Positions 9,397-18,856 of a stretch of 64,000 nt of DNA are shown here, piece by piece. This DNA is from an uncultured Litoreibacter sp. GTDB taxonomy: Bacteria; Pseudomonadota; Alphaproteobacteria; Rhodobacterales; Rhodobacteraceae. The notes beneath the pieces were generated by a model. That model ran no database searches. It saw nothing but the letters and a program-made list of their open reading frames with translations, and was not told where the DNA came from. Location: positions 682,001 through 746,000 of the forward strand of contig CANLQL010000002.1 in assembly GCA_947493265.1 (NCBI GenBank), in the 5' to 3' direction. The position numbers and the translations under genes are program-made. The stretch's first letter is position 1, and each line of letters starts with the position of its first letter.

Positions 9397-9413
9397 AATA
9401 AACTTGATTTATT
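9397..9413. promoter_or_regulatory. AT-rich palindrome, candidate ROK operator
   Basis: AATAAA-CTTGA-TTTATT is a perfect inverted repeat with 6-bp arms in the 128-nt divergent gap between frcB and the ROK gene, ending 8 nt before the regulator's ATG. ROK repressors bind AT-rich interrupted palindromes, so this is a likely operator controlling both directions. Binding is inferred from position and symmetry. Confidence 0.6.
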
Positions 9414-9421
9414 AATTAAAC

Positions 9422-10666
9422 ATGGCATCTTTAACGCGACATAAATTTGGGTATAAGGCCTCCGGTATGGATGGATCCAAAGTCAGATCGCTCAGTGGCG
9501 GCGTAAACCAAAGCGGTTTGCGCGACCATAACGAACGCCTTCTGCTGTCCATGCTGCAACGCAATGGTCCCATGCCCGGAAGTGATCTGGCGCGCCTTGC
9601 CAGACTGTCGCCGCAAACGATTTCGGTCATTCTTCGCAAACTGGAAAATGACGGGCTTTTAGAACGTCAGGCTCCGGTGCGGGGGAAGGTGGGCAAGCCG
9701 TCTGTTCCAATGGCGTTAGCCCCGGATGGGGTGTTTTCGCTTGGCGTCAATATCGGGCGGCGCAGTGCCAAGATCGTCTTGATGGATTTTGTCGGCAATG
9801 TCCGGGCAGAGACTTCAACCAGTTTTAGGTATCCTCTGCCCGCCGAGATATTTTCGTTTCTCAAACGCGGGTTTGAAGAATTGTCCAGTGTGCTGTCGCC
9901 GGATCTGCGGGAACGGATTTGTGGCGTCGGTGTCGCGGCCCCGTTTGAATTGTGGAACTGGCACGAGATGGTTGGGGCCTCGGCGGAGGAGTTTTCGCTT
10001 TGGAAAGGCGTCAGCTTCCAGGAGGAGATCGCCGAATTTTTCGACATGCCGGTTCATGTGGTCAATGACGCGACAGCGGCTTGTCGAGCGGAACATATTT
10101 ATGGGCGCGGCAAAGAGTTTCGCGATTACGCCTATTTCTTTGTTGCAGCCTTTGTCGGCGGCGGCATCGTCTTGAACCATTCGGTCTTTGAAGGCCATCA
10201 AGGCAATGCGGGATCACTGGGGTCTTTGCGGAGTGTCGGGCCGAACGGTGAAAGCAGGCAGTTGATCGATATCGCCTCTATCCATTTGCTGGAGGCGCGG
10301 TTGGTTGAGGTTGGCCTGGACCCCAAGGGCCTCTGGGCGAGCGATGATTGGAGCCCCTATGAGCGTTATGTGGAACCCTGGATTCGCCAAACCGCGCAGG
10401 AGCTTGCCAAAGCCGCGTTATCGACCTGCGCGGTGATCGACTTTGAAGCGATCATCATCGACGGCGGTCTTCCATCAGACGTGAAAAAGACGCTGGTGGA
10501 ACGGACGCGGCGCTATCTTCTGAACCAGGATATTCGCGGGTTGATCCCCCCACAGATCGAGGCGGGGGATATGGGGCGCAAGGCGCGTGAAATCGGGGCC
10601 GCCTGCGGTCCGATCTGGTCGCAATTTCTGCTCAAATCAAATGCGGGTCTGTCAGACCCAAGCTAG
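9422..10666 (+). CDS. frcR: ROK-family transcriptional repressor of the fructose transporter
   Basis: 414-aa ROK protein. A winged helix lies near residues 35-85 (PGSDLARLARLSPQTISVIL). The sugar-kinase-like domain follows with LGVNIGRRSAKIVLMD, VVNDATAACRAEHIYGRG and FVGGGIVLNHSVFEGHQGNAG. I do not see the CxCGxxGC zinc motif of many ROK proteins in the segment after GNAGSLGSLRSVG. Divergent transcription from frcB suggests it represses frcBCAK and responds to the sugar or its phosphate. The start is uncertain: an internal ATG at 9467 is possible. Confidence 0.85.
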   Translation: MASLTRHKFGYKASGMDGSKVRSLSGGVNQSGLRDHNERLLLSMLQRNGPMPGSDLARLARLSPQTISVILRKLENDGLLERQAPVRGKVGKPSVPMALAPDGVFSLGVNIGRRSAKIVLMDFVGNVRAETSTSFRYPLPAEIFSFLKRGFEELSSVLSPDLRERICGVGVAAPFELWNWHEMVGASAEEFSLWKGVSFQEEIAEFFDMPVHVVNDATAACRAEHIYGRGKEFRDYAYFFVAAFVGGGIVLNHSVFEGHQGNAGSLGSLRSVGPNGESRQLIDIASIHLLEARLVEVGLDPKGLWASDDWSPYERYVEPWIRQTAQELAKAALSTCAVIDFEAIIIDGGLPSDVKKTLVERTRRYLLNQDIRGLIPPQIEAGDMGRKAREIGAACGPIWSQFLLKSNAGLSDPS

Positions 10667-10742
10667 GGCTAAAACCGGACAGGCTTTACATTTCTGATCG
10701 CTCTGCGAGGGTTGCCCCAATGCAGTTTGCGGGGGCGTGACG

Positions 10743-12608
10743 ATGACTGATTTTCTTCTCTTGGCATTTATCTTTCTGATTGCTGGCGTTCTGGCTGTAC
10801 CTATCGCGTCGCGGCTGGGGCTCGGGTCCGTGTTGGGTTACCTGATTGCGGGTATCGTGATCAGTCCGATCCTTGTGCTGCTGCATGTCGATGTTATCTC
10901 CATCCAACACTTCGCCGAGTTCGGCGTGGTCATGATGCTGTTTTTGGTCGGGCTGGAGCTGGAGCCGAAGCTGCTCTGGTCAATGCGCGCGCGCCTGTTG
11001 GGATTGGGCGGCGGTCAGGTCGGTATCACGACCCTTGTGGTGATGGCGGCAGCAATGCTGATGGGGCAGGTCTGGAGCGTGGCGCTTGCAATCGGCCTTG
11101 TGATGGCGCTGTCCTCAACGGCGATCGTTTTGCAGACTTTGGGCGAAAAGGGCCTGATGAAAAGCGACGGCGGGCAATCAAGCTTTTCGGTTTTGCTGTT
11201 TCAGGATATTGCCGTGATCCCGATGCTGGCGCTGGTGCCATTGCTCGCACTACCAGAACTCAGCGAGGCCTTGTCCCACGGGGCCCATGGAGATGAGGAC
11301 GGGCATGGCGCATCAATGAGCCTTGTTGACGGCTTGCCCGGATGGGGCGTGGCATTGGTGACCTTGGGTGCAATTGCAGCGGTCATTCTTCTTGGATCAT
11401 TTCTAACGGGCCCGATTTTCCGGTTTATTGCGGGGGCACAATTGCGTGAACTGTTCGTGGCCACAGCGTTAATGATGGTGATCGGGATCGCCTTGTTGAT
11501 GACGCTTGTGGGCCTGTCGCCGGCATTGGGAACGTTTCTTGCAGGCGTGGTTCTTGCAAATAGCGAATACCGGCACGAACTGGAAAGCGACATCGATCCA
11601 TTCAAAGGCCTGCTTTTGGGACTGTTCTTCATGACAGTTGGTGCAGGGATCAACTTCGGGCTGCTCTTTAATAATTTCGCGCAGATCATCGGTCTGACCT
11701 TGGGATTGATCGCGGTCAAGGCGCTGGTGCTTTATGGCCTTGCGGTCGCGTTCAAACTTGGAGGATCTGATCGGTGGCTGTTCGCGCTTGGCTTGGCGCA
11801 GGCGGGCGAATTCGGATTTGTTCTGCTGTCCTTTACCGTCGCCAATGCGGTGATCCCGACGGAGCTTGCTGACCGGCTGTTGCTGATTGTTGCAGTTTCC
11901 ATGCTGCTGACCCCGGCCTTGTTCATCTTATACGATAAGGTCATCGCGCCAAGGTTCGGCGTCGCGGACGAGCGGGAGATGGACGAGATTGAAGACCACA
12001 GCGACATCATCATCGCCGGTCATGGCCGGGTCGGTGGGATCGTCAGCCGTCTGTTGCGGGGCAGTGGGCTTTCCCCAACCGTGATTGATTTCAGTGCGCG
12101 GCAACTGGAGATGCTCAAAGCCTTCGACGTGCAGGCTTACTATGGCGATGCGACGCGCCCGGACCTTTTGGCGTCTGCTGGTGTCGCAGATGCCAAGCTT
12201 TTCGTCATTGCAATTGATGGCAAGGAACAGATCACCGAGCTGGTGAAATATTTGCGTCACACCTATCCCGATTTGCACATCGTGGCGCGGGCCGTTGATC
12301 GCAACCATGTCTATGATCTTTGGGCCGCCGGGTGTCGCGATATCATTCGGGAGACTTACGACAGCTCCCTCAGGATGGGACGGTCTACCATCGAAGCGCT
12401 GGGCTATTCACGAGATCAGGCCGACCGGATCGTCAAAGTGTTCAGCGATATCGACGCGGAGGGGATGTTGATGGCCGCCGAACATTACGATCCGGCGATC
12501 CCGCCTATGGAAAACGAAAAATACCTTGCGTCGATCCGGGAACGTCGCGGGGACTATGAGGCGCAGATGGCAGAAAATATTCGGGCAATCATGGCAGAGA
12601 AAATCTGA
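10743..12608 (+). CDS. Monovalent cation:proton antiporter-2 (KefB/KefC-type) with RCK domain
   Basis: About 621 aa. The N-terminal ~390 residues form a CPA2 antiporter domain with many helices, including FAEFGVVMMLFLVGLELEP and GTFLAGVVLANSEYRHELE. The C-terminal TrkA-N/RCK domain carries GHGRVGGIVSRLL and YGDATRPDLL. Such proteins exchange K+ (or Na+) for protons at the inner membrane under nucleotide or thiol control. The track starts at a GTG two codons earlier; the ATG at 10743 is equally plausible. No KefG/KefF ancillary gene is adjacent. Confidence 0.9.
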   Translation: MTDFLLLAFIFLIAGVLAVPIASRLGLGSVLGYLIAGIVISPILVLLHVDVISIQHFAEFGVVMMLFLVGLELEPKLLWSMRARLLGLGGGQVGITTLVVMAAAMLMGQVWSVALAIGLVMALSSTAIVLQTLGEKGLMKSDGGQSSFSVLLFQDIAVIPMLALVPLLALPELSEALSHGAHGDEDGHGASMSLVDGLPGWGVALVTLGAIAAVILLGSFLTGPIFRFIAGAQLRELFVATALMMVIGIALLMTLVGLSPALGTFLAGVVLANSEYRHELESDIDPFKGLLLGLFFMTVGAGINFGLLFNNFAQIIGLTLGLIAVKALVLYGLAVAFKLGGSDRWLFALGLAQAGEFGFVLLSFTVANAVIPTELADRLLLIVAVSMLLTPALFILYDKVIAPRFGVADEREMDEIEDHSDIIIAGHGRVGGIVSRLLRGSGLSPTVIDFSARQLEMLKAFDVQAYYGDATRPDLLASAGVADAKLFVIAIDGKEQITELVKYLRHTYPDLHIVARAVDRNHVYDLWAAGCRDIIRETYDSSLRMGRSTIEALGYSRDQADRIVKVFSDIDAEGMLMAAEHYDPAIPPMENEKYLASIRERRGDYEAQMAENIRAIMAEKI

Positions 12609-12621
12609 TGGCGCAGCTGTC

Positions 12622-13056
12622 CTAGACGCCCGCGATTTTTGACAGGCAGTGGCGCAGAATGCGCCGTTCATCGGGGGTAAATTCTGCCATCATTTGTGCA
12701 TCAAAACTCCGCGCGGTGTCATAGAGGTCGGCAAAGACTGCATCCCCGCGTTTTGTCAGGCGCAGAGTTTCCTGACGGCGGTCCTCGTCGTCTTGCTGAC
12801 GCGCCAAAAACCGTTTGGCTTCGAGTGCAGCGACGGCACGGCTGACCTTGGTTTTGTGAACGCGGGCGCGGTCGCAGATTGTCTTGGCGCGCATCGGTCC
12901 GTACCGACCCAAGTGAAACAGCACCCGCCATTCGGTTCTCAGCATTCCGTATTTTGCCCGGTAGATTTTCTGGAAGGCAAGGCTGGACGTCTCAGCCGCG
13001 AGGTTCAGCAGATATGGGGTAAAATCGCGCAGATCATATTCGTCGGAGTGTTGCAT
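12622..13056 (-). CDS. MarR-family regulator, probable repressor of homogentisate catabolism
   Basis: 144-aa MarR protein. The winged helix spans about residues 35-105: MLRTEWRVLFHLGRYGPM, RVHKTKVSRAVAALEAK, and the wing DDEDRRQETLRLTKRG. The ORF track extends it 65 codons upstream across the divergent promoter. The ATG at 13056 gives the expected MarR length. It is transcribed away from hmgA, with a 71-nt gap, so it is likely an HmgR-type repressor responding to homogentisate or a related aromatic. Confidence 0.85.
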   Translation of the reverse strand: MQHSDEYDLRDFTPYLLNLAAETSSLAFQKIYRAKYGMLRTEWRVLFHLGRYGPMRAKTICDRARVHKTKVSRAVAALEAKRFLARQQDDEDRRQETLRLTKRGDAVFADLYDTARSFDAQMMAEFTPDERRILRHCLSKIAGV

Positions 13057-13072
13057 CGGCGAAGTTTGAGGC

Positions 13073-13094
13073 TTGTTAGTTACAAAAGCAACAA
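13073..13094. promoter_or_regulatory. Inverted repeat in the marR-hmgA divergent promoter
   Basis: TTGTT, 12-nt spacer, AACAA within TTGTTAGTTACAAAAGCAAC, the only obvious dyad in the 71-nt gap. A MarR dimer would be expected to bind here. The arms are short, so this is a suggestion only. Confidence 0.4.
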
Positions 13095-13127
13095 ATACCG
13101 TTTTGAGGTCGCAACGAAGGAAACGCC

Positions 13128-14489
13128 ATGAAAACGCAAACGGACATATCGGGCCTGACACAGGCTGCCAGCCATCTGGGCTCAACACCGGGATATATGT
13201 CGGGGTTTGGCAATGATTTCGAAACGGAAGCGCTTCCGGATGCGTTGCCACAAGGTCGAAACAGCCCGCAGAAATGCAATTATGGCCTGTATGGCGAACA
13301 ATTGTCCGGCACGGCTTTCACGGCACCCAGTCATCAGAATGAACGCACGTGGTGTTACCGCATCCAACCTTCGGTCAAGCACACGCACCGGTTTGAGCGC
13401 ATTGATCTGCCGTATTGGAAATCGGCACCGCATGTCGTCGATGATGTGACTTCGCTCGGACAATACCGCTGGGATCCGGTGCCCCATGATGACGCGCCGC
13501 TGACATGGCTCACGGGTATGCGCACAATGACAACGGCAGGGGATGTGAACACACAAACCGGCATGGCCAGCCATATCTACCTGGTCACGCAAAGCATGTC
13601 AGACAGCTATTTCTATTCAGCCGATAGCGAGCTTTTGGTTGTGCCGCAGGAAGGTCAATTGCGGTTCTGCACAGAGCTTGGCGTGATCGATATCGGCCCG
13701 CAGGAAATTGCAATGCTTCCACGCGGGCTTGTCTACCGGGTGGAGGTTCTGGAAGGGCCATGCCGCGGGTTCGTCTGCGAAAACTACGGGCAGAAATTCG
13801 ATCTGCCGGGGCGGGGGCCAATTGGGGCAAACTGCATGGCCAATCGGCGCGATTTCAAAACTCCGGTTGCGGCCTTTGAAGACCGGGACGCGCCATCAAC
13901 CGTGACTGTGAAGTGGTGTGGGCAGTTTCACCAGACAACCATTGATCATTCCCCTCTGGATGTCGTGGCATGGCATGGCAATTATGCACCGTGGAAATAT
14001 GACTTGCGCACCTACTGCCCTGTGGGGGCGATCCTGTTTGATCATCCTGACCCGTCGATTTTTACGTTATTGACGGCTCCATCTGGTGTGGAGGGCACGG
14101 CGAATATCGATTTCGTCCTTTTCCGCGACCGCTGGATGGTGGCCGAAGATACATTCCGTCCGCCTTGGTATCATAAGAATGTCATGTCCGAGTTGATGGG
14201 AAATATCTACGGGGTCTATGATGCAAAACCGAAAGGCTTCGTGCCCGGTGGTATGTCGCTGCACAATATGATGTTGCCCCATGGCCCGGACAAAAATGCC
14301 TTCGACGGGGCGTCCAATGCCAAACTGGAACCGGAGTACCTAGCCAACACGATGAGCTTCATGTTTGAGACCCGGTTCCCGCAGCATCTGACAGAATTTG
14401 CAGCGAAAGAAGCGCCGCTGCAGGATGATTATATCGACTGCTGGACGTCGCTAGAGAAGAAGTTTGACGGTACGCCGGGTAAAAAGTGA
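13128..14489 (+). CDS. hmgA: Homogentisate 1,2-dioxygenase
   Basis: Opens the homogentisate ring to maleylacetoacetate in tyrosine/phenylalanine breakdown, using non-heme Fe(II). The 453-aa length is typical. Diagnostic stretches are [16 protein letters not shown] near the N terminus, NENGPIGANC-like [16 protein letters not shown] in the middle, and the iron-site region [18 protein letters not shown]. The C-terminal MMLPHGPD follows. Start ATG lies 71 nt from marR. The usual downstream genes for fumarylacetoacetase and maleylacetoacetate isomerase are not here. Confidence 0.96.
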   Translation: MKTQTDISGLTQAASHLGSTPGYMSGFGNDFETEALPDALPQGRNSPQKCNYGLYGEQLSGTAFTAPSHQNERTWCYRIQPSVKHTHRFERIDLPYWKSAPHVVDDVTSLGQYRWDPVPHDDAPLTWLTGMRTMTTAGDVNTQTGMASHIYLVTQSMSDSYFYSADSELLVVPQEGQLRFCTELGVIDIGPQEIAMLPRGLVYRVEVLEGPCRGFVCENYGQKFDLPGRGPIGANCMANRRDFKTPVAAFEDRDAPSTVTVKWCGQFHQTTIDHSPLDVVAWHGNYAPWKYDLRTYCPVGAILFDHPDPSIFTLLTAPSGVEGTANIDFVLFRDRWMVAEDTFRPPWYHKNVMSELMGNIYGVYDAKPKGFVPGGMSLHNMMLPHGPDKNAFDGASNAKLEPEYLANTMSFMFETRFPQHLTEFAAKEAPLQDDYIDCWTSLEKKFDGTPGKK

Positions 14490-14726
14490 TGGGCATGCTG
14501 TCTGTGGAATAGCTTGCAAACAGGGGGCTGTCACCCTAGCCTGATGCCATCAGAAATGGAGATTTTATGACCCGTTAAAGTGGGGTGCAGCAACGCACCC
14601 CGATGCATATTCCGAACGTCCAAACGCTCTGGAGAAGATATCTCTGGGCGGTGTTCGCATATGTGAAAATCTTTAATGATATCTCTGCCGAAGCACCCCT
14701 TCGGCACCACATGAAAGCTTCATAAA
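14490..14726 (+). other. Intergenic region between hmgA and rsgA with two hairpins and a direct repeat
   Basis: The gap is 237 nt. GGGGTGC-AGCAAC-GCACCCC (14582-14601) and GCCGAAG-CACCC-CTTCGGC (14687-14705) are 7-bp hairpins, neither followed by a clear T-run. GATATCTCTG is repeated at 14637 and 14678. A ribosome-site-like GGAGATTTT precedes a four-codon ORF, ATGACCCGTTAA, just before the first hairpin. The first hairpin may end hmgA transcription; the second lies in the rsgA leader. No longer gene is visible. Confidence 0.55.
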
Positions 14727-15803
14727 ATGACACGGGACTATTCCCAATTTCTTCCTTCTGCCGAGAAAAAGAGCCCTGAAAAATCCATTATTTCCCCATT
14801 GAATGCAATGGGTTGGCAAAGTTTCTTCGCACAACAAACCGATATAGATGCGTTGCAGTCCACACCGCCGGTGCGGGTGGTGGAGGTTCATCGCAACGGA
14901 CTGCATGTGCTTGGTGATGGCATCGACACCGTCGTTCCACCGGGGCCAGATGCGACGGTGGGCGACTGGATGCTTCTGGATACGGAACAACCGACCCAAA
15001 GCCGGGTGCTGGAGCGAAAAAGCCTGATCAAACGCCGTGCACCGGGGCATGATCGGCGCGTGCAATTGATCGCTGCCAATATCGACACCGCGTTTATCGT
15101 CACGTCCTGCAATCAGGACTTCAACGTCGCCCGGTTGGAGCGCTATATCGCGCTGGCGTTTGAAGCAGATGCCGACCCGGTAATTCTTCTGACAAAACTT
15201 GATCTGTGTGCAGAGCCAGGTGGCTATATTGAACAGGCGAAGGCGATCTCCGATCTGGTGCCTGTTGTGGCACTGGATGCGCGTGGCGAGGATCCAAAGA
15301 CGATGCTGTCAGACTGGTGCAAACCCGGAAAGACAGTCGCCTTCCTGGGCTCGTCCGGTGTCGGAAAATCGACTTTGACCAATGCTTTATCGGACGATCT
15401 TGAGATCGAAACCCAGGCCATTCGTGAGGATGATGCCCGTGGGCGGCACACGACCACAAGGCGGCAATTGCACTTTGTCCCAGGCGGCTGCGCCGTTCTG
15501 GACACGCCGGGAATGCGGGAGCTGCAATTGACCGATGCGGCGTCCGGTGTGGGCGACGTATTTGCCGATCTTGAAACGCTGTCGGCCGGGTGCAAATTTC
15601 GCGATTGCCAACATCTGAGCGAGCCGGGCTGCGCCGTCACAGCGGCACTTGCGGCGGGGGATATTGATCAGGCACGGTTTGAGCGGTGGCAAAAATTGAT
15701 TGCCGAAGACAAGTTCAATTCCGCCACATTGGCGGAGCGGAAATCCAAGGATAAATCACTTGGCAAGATCATTCGTCAGATCAACAAAATCAAGAAGAAA
15801 TAG
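14727..15803 (+). CDS. rsgA: Small ribosomal subunit biogenesis GTPase RsgA
   Basis: 358-aa circularly permuted GTPase that checks late 30S subunit maturation. An N-terminal OB-fold precedes the G4 motif LLTKLDLC, then the P-loop LGSSGVGKSTLTNAL (about residue 208), the G2-like HTTTRRQL and the G3 DTPGMREL. A C-terminal zinc finger CKFRDCQHLSEPGC completes the family layout. The ribosome site is weak. It stands alone between hmgA and the DUF808 gene. Confidence 0.94.
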   Translation: MTRDYSQFLPSAEKKSPEKSIISPLNAMGWQSFFAQQTDIDALQSTPPVRVVEVHRNGLHVLGDGIDTVVPPGPDATVGDWMLLDTEQPTQSRVLERKSLIKRRAPGHDRRVQLIAANIDTAFIVTSCNQDFNVARLERYIALAFEADADPVILLTKLDLCAEPGGYIEQAKAISDLVPVVALDARGEDPKTMLSDWCKPGKTVAFLGSSGVGKSTLTNALSDDLEIETQAIREDDARGRHTTTRRQLHFVPGGCAVLDTPGMRELQLTDAASGVGDVFADLETLSAGCKFRDCQHLSEPGCAVTAALAAGDIDQARFERWQKLIAEDKFNSATLAERKSKDKSLGKIIRQINKIKKK

Positions 15804-15927
15804 GCAACCTGCTGTGGCCTTTGCTCAACAAATGCGAAGGGCGCAGCCTCCAGACGGTGACAAACGATGGAATGTGGCCTGATTTGCTTTAAGTTACACA
15901 GAAGCGAACAGAATTGAGGGCAGGTAA

Positions 15928-16902
15928 ATGAGCGGACTTTTGGCGTTGCTGGACGATGTGGCCGCGATTGCAAAGCTGGCGGCGACGCAGCTGGATGATA
16001 TTGCGGCCTATGCGGGCAAAGCCGGGACGAAAGCGGCGGGCGTCGTTATTGATGATGCCGCCGTCACGCCAAAATACGTGACCGGATTGCCTGCCGCCCG
16101 CGAATTGCCGATTGTCTGGAAGATCGCGCGGGCCTCTATCTTCAACAAGCTGGTTATCTTGCTGCCTGCGGCTTTGCTTTTGAACGCGTTCTTTCCGTGG
16201 ATGTTGACGCCGCTTTTGATGCTTGGTGGGTGTTATTTGTGTTTCGAGGGGGCAGAGAAGGTCTGGCACCTGTTTGTGCCTCACAAGGAACACCACGAAA
16301 AACCTGCTGAAACCCTGGACGCGGCTCATCTGGAAGAAACCCGTGTCGCCGGTGCAATCAAAACAGATTTCATTTTGTCGGCAGAGATCATGACAATTTC
16401 GTTGTCGACCATCGACAATGACAGTGTGTGGATTCAAGGCGCGGCCTTGGCCATCGTGGCGATTGGGATCACCGCGCTTGTTTACGGGGCAGTTGCGCTT
16501 TTGGTGAAGGCCGATGATGCAGGTCTGAAATTGACCCAGATTGGTCGTTGGGCTGGTACACGCGCGCTTGGCCGCGGGATCGTGCGATCCATGCCGGCGG
16601 TGATGGCGATTATTGCAACGGTCGGGACGGCAGCAATGTTATGGGTTGGCGGGTCGATCATTGTGCATGGGATCAAAGACCTGGGCTGGCCGTTCCTTTA
16701 TGATGAGATTCACCACTTCGCAGAAATAGTCGCGCATTCAGCAGGCAGTGCGGAAGGCTTCGTGAAGTGGCTTGTAACGGCGACAGGTGACGGCATTATC
16801 GGACTGGCACTTGGCTTCGTGTTGATCCCGATTGTGACCAAAATCCTCAAGCCGATCTTCGTCATGTTTACCAAGTCAGACGCAAAAGCTGGCGGGCATT
16901 GA
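15928..16902 (+). CDS. DUF808 family inner-membrane protein (YedI-like)
   Basis: 324-aa membrane protein that begins MSGLLALLDDVAAIAKLAA and contains DDAAVTPKYVTGLPAARELP, both typical of the DUF808/YedI family. Hydrophobic segments lie near residues 75-105, 165-190, 210-235 and 275-300. Function is unknown in the family. The cytoplasmic histidine-rich KEHHEKPAETLDAAHLEE loop links the second and third blocks. It is convergent with idnD, leaving 13 nt between stops. Confidence 0.88.
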   Translation: MSGLLALLDDVAAIAKLAATQLDDIAAYAGKAGTKAAGVVIDDAAVTPKYVTGLPAARELPIVWKIARASIFNKLVILLPAALLLNAFFPWMLTPLLMLGGCYLCFEGAEKVWHLFVPHKEHHEKPAETLDAAHLEETRVAGAIKTDFILSAEIMTISLSTIDNDSVWIQGAALAIVAIGITALVYGAVALLVKADDAGLKLTQIGRWAGTRALGRGIVRSMPAVMAIIATVGTAAMLWVGGSIIVHGIKDLGWPFLYDEIHHFAEIVAHSAGSAEGFVKWLVTATGDGIIGLALGFVLIPIVTKILKPIFVMFTKSDAKAGGH

Positions 16903-16915
16903 TCAAGGCGTCCGG

Positions 16916-17947
16916 CTAGGCAAACGCGATTTGGGCTTTCACTGCTTTCGTGCGGTCTGACGCCAATTCGAACGCTTCGACCGCGTCTTTCATCGGCAGG
17001 GTATGGGTGATCAGCGGTTTGACGTCGATCAGGCCTTTCTGCATCAGCTCCACCCCGGTGAAGAATTCTGCGTGAAAGCGGAAGGAGCCTTTCAACTGCA
17101 ACTCTTTCGCGGTCATGGCTTGCACCGGCAACATCATATCGCCGCCCAGTCCCAGCTGCACAATGGTCGCACCGGGACGCAATGCGGGGATCGTGCTGGC
17201 CAACGCTGTGGCGACGCCAGAGCATTCAAACAACACGTCAAAATGCCCTTTGTCGCTGGCGAACTTGTCCAGCGCACCTTGGTCTTCGGCGACATTAATT
17301 GTGGCATCCGCGCCGATCTTGCGCGCCATATCAAGGGTGAAAGGGGTGATGTCAGTTGCGATGATCTCGGCGGCTCCGGCCCGGCGGGCGACCAGAATAC
17401 ACAACATGCCGATTGGGCCGCAGCCGGTGACCAGAACCCGCTTTCCGACCATATCACCTGCTTGTTTTGCGGCGTGCAGGCAGACGGCGAGTGGTTCACC
17501 CACAGCCGCTTCGCCAGCGCTCAGGCCATCAGCGACGGCGCATTGCGTCGCATCGGCTACAAGCGCTTCGCGGAACGCGCCCTGAATATGTGGGAACGGC
17601 ATGGCAGAGCCGTAAAAGCGCATATTCAGGCAATGGTTATGCGCACCGATATGGCAATATTTGCAGTCATGGCAGGGACGGGACGGCGACACCGCCACAA
17701 GCTGACCCACGGATAATCCCGTAACGCCGTCGCCCAAAGCGGTGATGTGACCCGCCACTTCATGACCCAAGATCATTGGCTCCTTCAAGCGCACCGTGCC
17801 AAACCCGCCGTGGTTGTAGTAGTGCAGGTCCGAACCGCAGATGCCGCCTGCAGCCATGCGGATCGACACTTGTCCGGGGCCGGGATCTTCTGAGGCGACG
17901 TCTTCAAGTCTCAGGTCTTTGGCCGCGTGGGCAACGATCGCTTTCAT
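16916..17947 (-). CDS. idnD: L-idonate 5-dehydrogenase (zinc-dependent MDR family)
   Basis: 343-aa medium-chain dehydrogenase converting L-idonate and 5-ketogluconate in the cytoplasm. The catalytic zinc region GGICGSDLHYYNHGGFG and the structural zinc cysteines in RPCHDCKYCHIGAHNHC are intact. The Rossmann motif is VTGCGPIGML. HYYNHGGFG is characteristic of IdnD. The track begins 34 codons upstream; the ATG at 17947 follows GAGGACACAG. Divergent from the gluconate dehydrogenase gene around a palindrome. Confidence 0.88.
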   Translation of the reverse strand: MKAIVAHAAKDLRLEDVASEDPGPGQVSIRMAAGGICGSDLHYYNHGGFGTVRLKEPMILGHEVAGHITALGDGVTGLSVGQLVAVSPSRPCHDCKYCHIGAHNHCLNMRFYGSAMPFPHIQGAFREALVADATQCAVADGLSAGEAAVGEPLAVCLHAAKQAGDMVGKRVLVTGCGPIGMLCILVARRAGAAEIIATDITPFTLDMARKIGADATINVAEDQGALDKFASDKGHFDVLFECSGVATALASTIPALRPGATIVQLGLGGDMMLPVQAMTAKELQLKGSFRFHAEFFTGVELMQKGLIDVKPLITHTLPMKDAVEAFELASDRTKAVKAQIAFA

Positions 17948-18022
17948 CTGTGTCCTCGGTATATTCTGGGGCGGATTGGTCGTGGTGACGGATGCACCGG
18001 TTGACGTGTTGGTTGACGGTAA

Positions 18023-18034
18023 GTTACCGGTAAC
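18023..18034. promoter_or_regulatory. GntR/IdnR-like operator palindrome
   Basis: GTTACCGGTAAC is a perfect 12-bp palindrome between idnD and idnO, 48 nt before the idnO ATG. It matches, from memory, the core of the operator recognised by the LacI-family gluconate regulators GntR and IdnR of enterobacteria (ATGTTACCGGTAACAT). A matching LacI-type regulator probably controls both genes, but none is adjacent. Confidence 0.65.
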
Positions 18035-18082
18035 ATAAATCTGTTGCAACTCAGCGTCGAGCAGAAATTCCAGGGAGACTTC

Positions 18083-18856
18083 ATGACCAATTCAGCCGCT
18101 TTATTCGACCTCACGGGGACACGCGCCCTGATCACCGGATCCTCGCAAGGGATTGGCTTCGCCTTGGCGAAAGGGCTGGTGGGTGCGGGGGCCGAGATCG
18201 TGCTCAACGGTCGCAATACCGAGAAACTGGACGCGGCTGCCGAAAAGCTTCGTGAAGGAGGTGCAACGGTCCACAGCCTCGCTTTCGATGCCACAGATCA
18301 CGCGAAAGTTCGCGCGGCCGTTGATGGTTTTGAGGCGGACACCGGGCCGATAGATATTCTGGTCAACAATGCCGGGATGCAGCACCGGACACCGTTGGAG
18401 GATTTTCCTGCGGATGCGTTTGAAAAGCTGCTGCATACCAATATCACCAGCGTATTTAACGTGGGCCAAGCCGTGGCGCGGCATATGATCGGGCGTGGCA
18501 AAGGCAAGATCATAAACATTGCGTCTGTGCAGACGGCCTTGGCCCGTCCGGGGATCGCGCCATACACCGCCACAAAAGGGGCCGTTGGCAACCTGACCAA
18601 AGGCATGGCCACGGATTGGGCGCAGCACGGGTTGCAATGCAACGCAATCGCGCCGGGCTATTTCGACACGCCGTTGAATGCTGCGTTGGTTGCTGATCCG
18701 GAATTCACGACTTGGTTGGAAAAGCGGACGCCTGCTGGCCGCTGGGGCAATGTTGAAGAACTTGTCGGGGCCTGTATCTTCCTTGGATCAGCTGCATCAA
18801 GCTTTGTGAACGGCCACACACTTTATGTGGATGGTGGGATCACCAGCTCTCTCTAA
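18083..18856 (+). CDS. idnO: Gluconate 5-dehydrogenase (SDR family)
   Basis: 257-aa short-chain dehydrogenase interconverting D-gluconate and 5-keto-D-gluconate. The cofactor motif is TGSSQGIG near residue 17, NNAG follows, and the active-site YTATK is present. FDTPLNAALVADPEFTTWLEKRTP is typical of IdnO/Gno. The track uses a TTG 13 codons upstream; the ATG at 18083 has GGGAG in front. With the divergent idnD it would turn L-idonate into gluconate. No idonate transporter or gluconokinase is present in the window. Confidence 0.87.
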   Translation: MTNSAALFDLTGTRALITGSSQGIGFALAKGLVGAGAEIVLNGRNTEKLDAAAEKLREGGATVHSLAFDATDHAKVRAAVDGFEADTGPIDILVNNAGMQHRTPLEDFPADAFEKLLHTNITSVFNVGQAVARHMIGRGKGKIINIASVQTALARPGIAPYTATKGAVGNLTKGMATDWAQHGLQCNAIAPGYFDTPLNAALVADPEFTTWLEKRTPAGRWGNVEELVGACIFLGSAASSFVNGHTLYVDGGITSSL

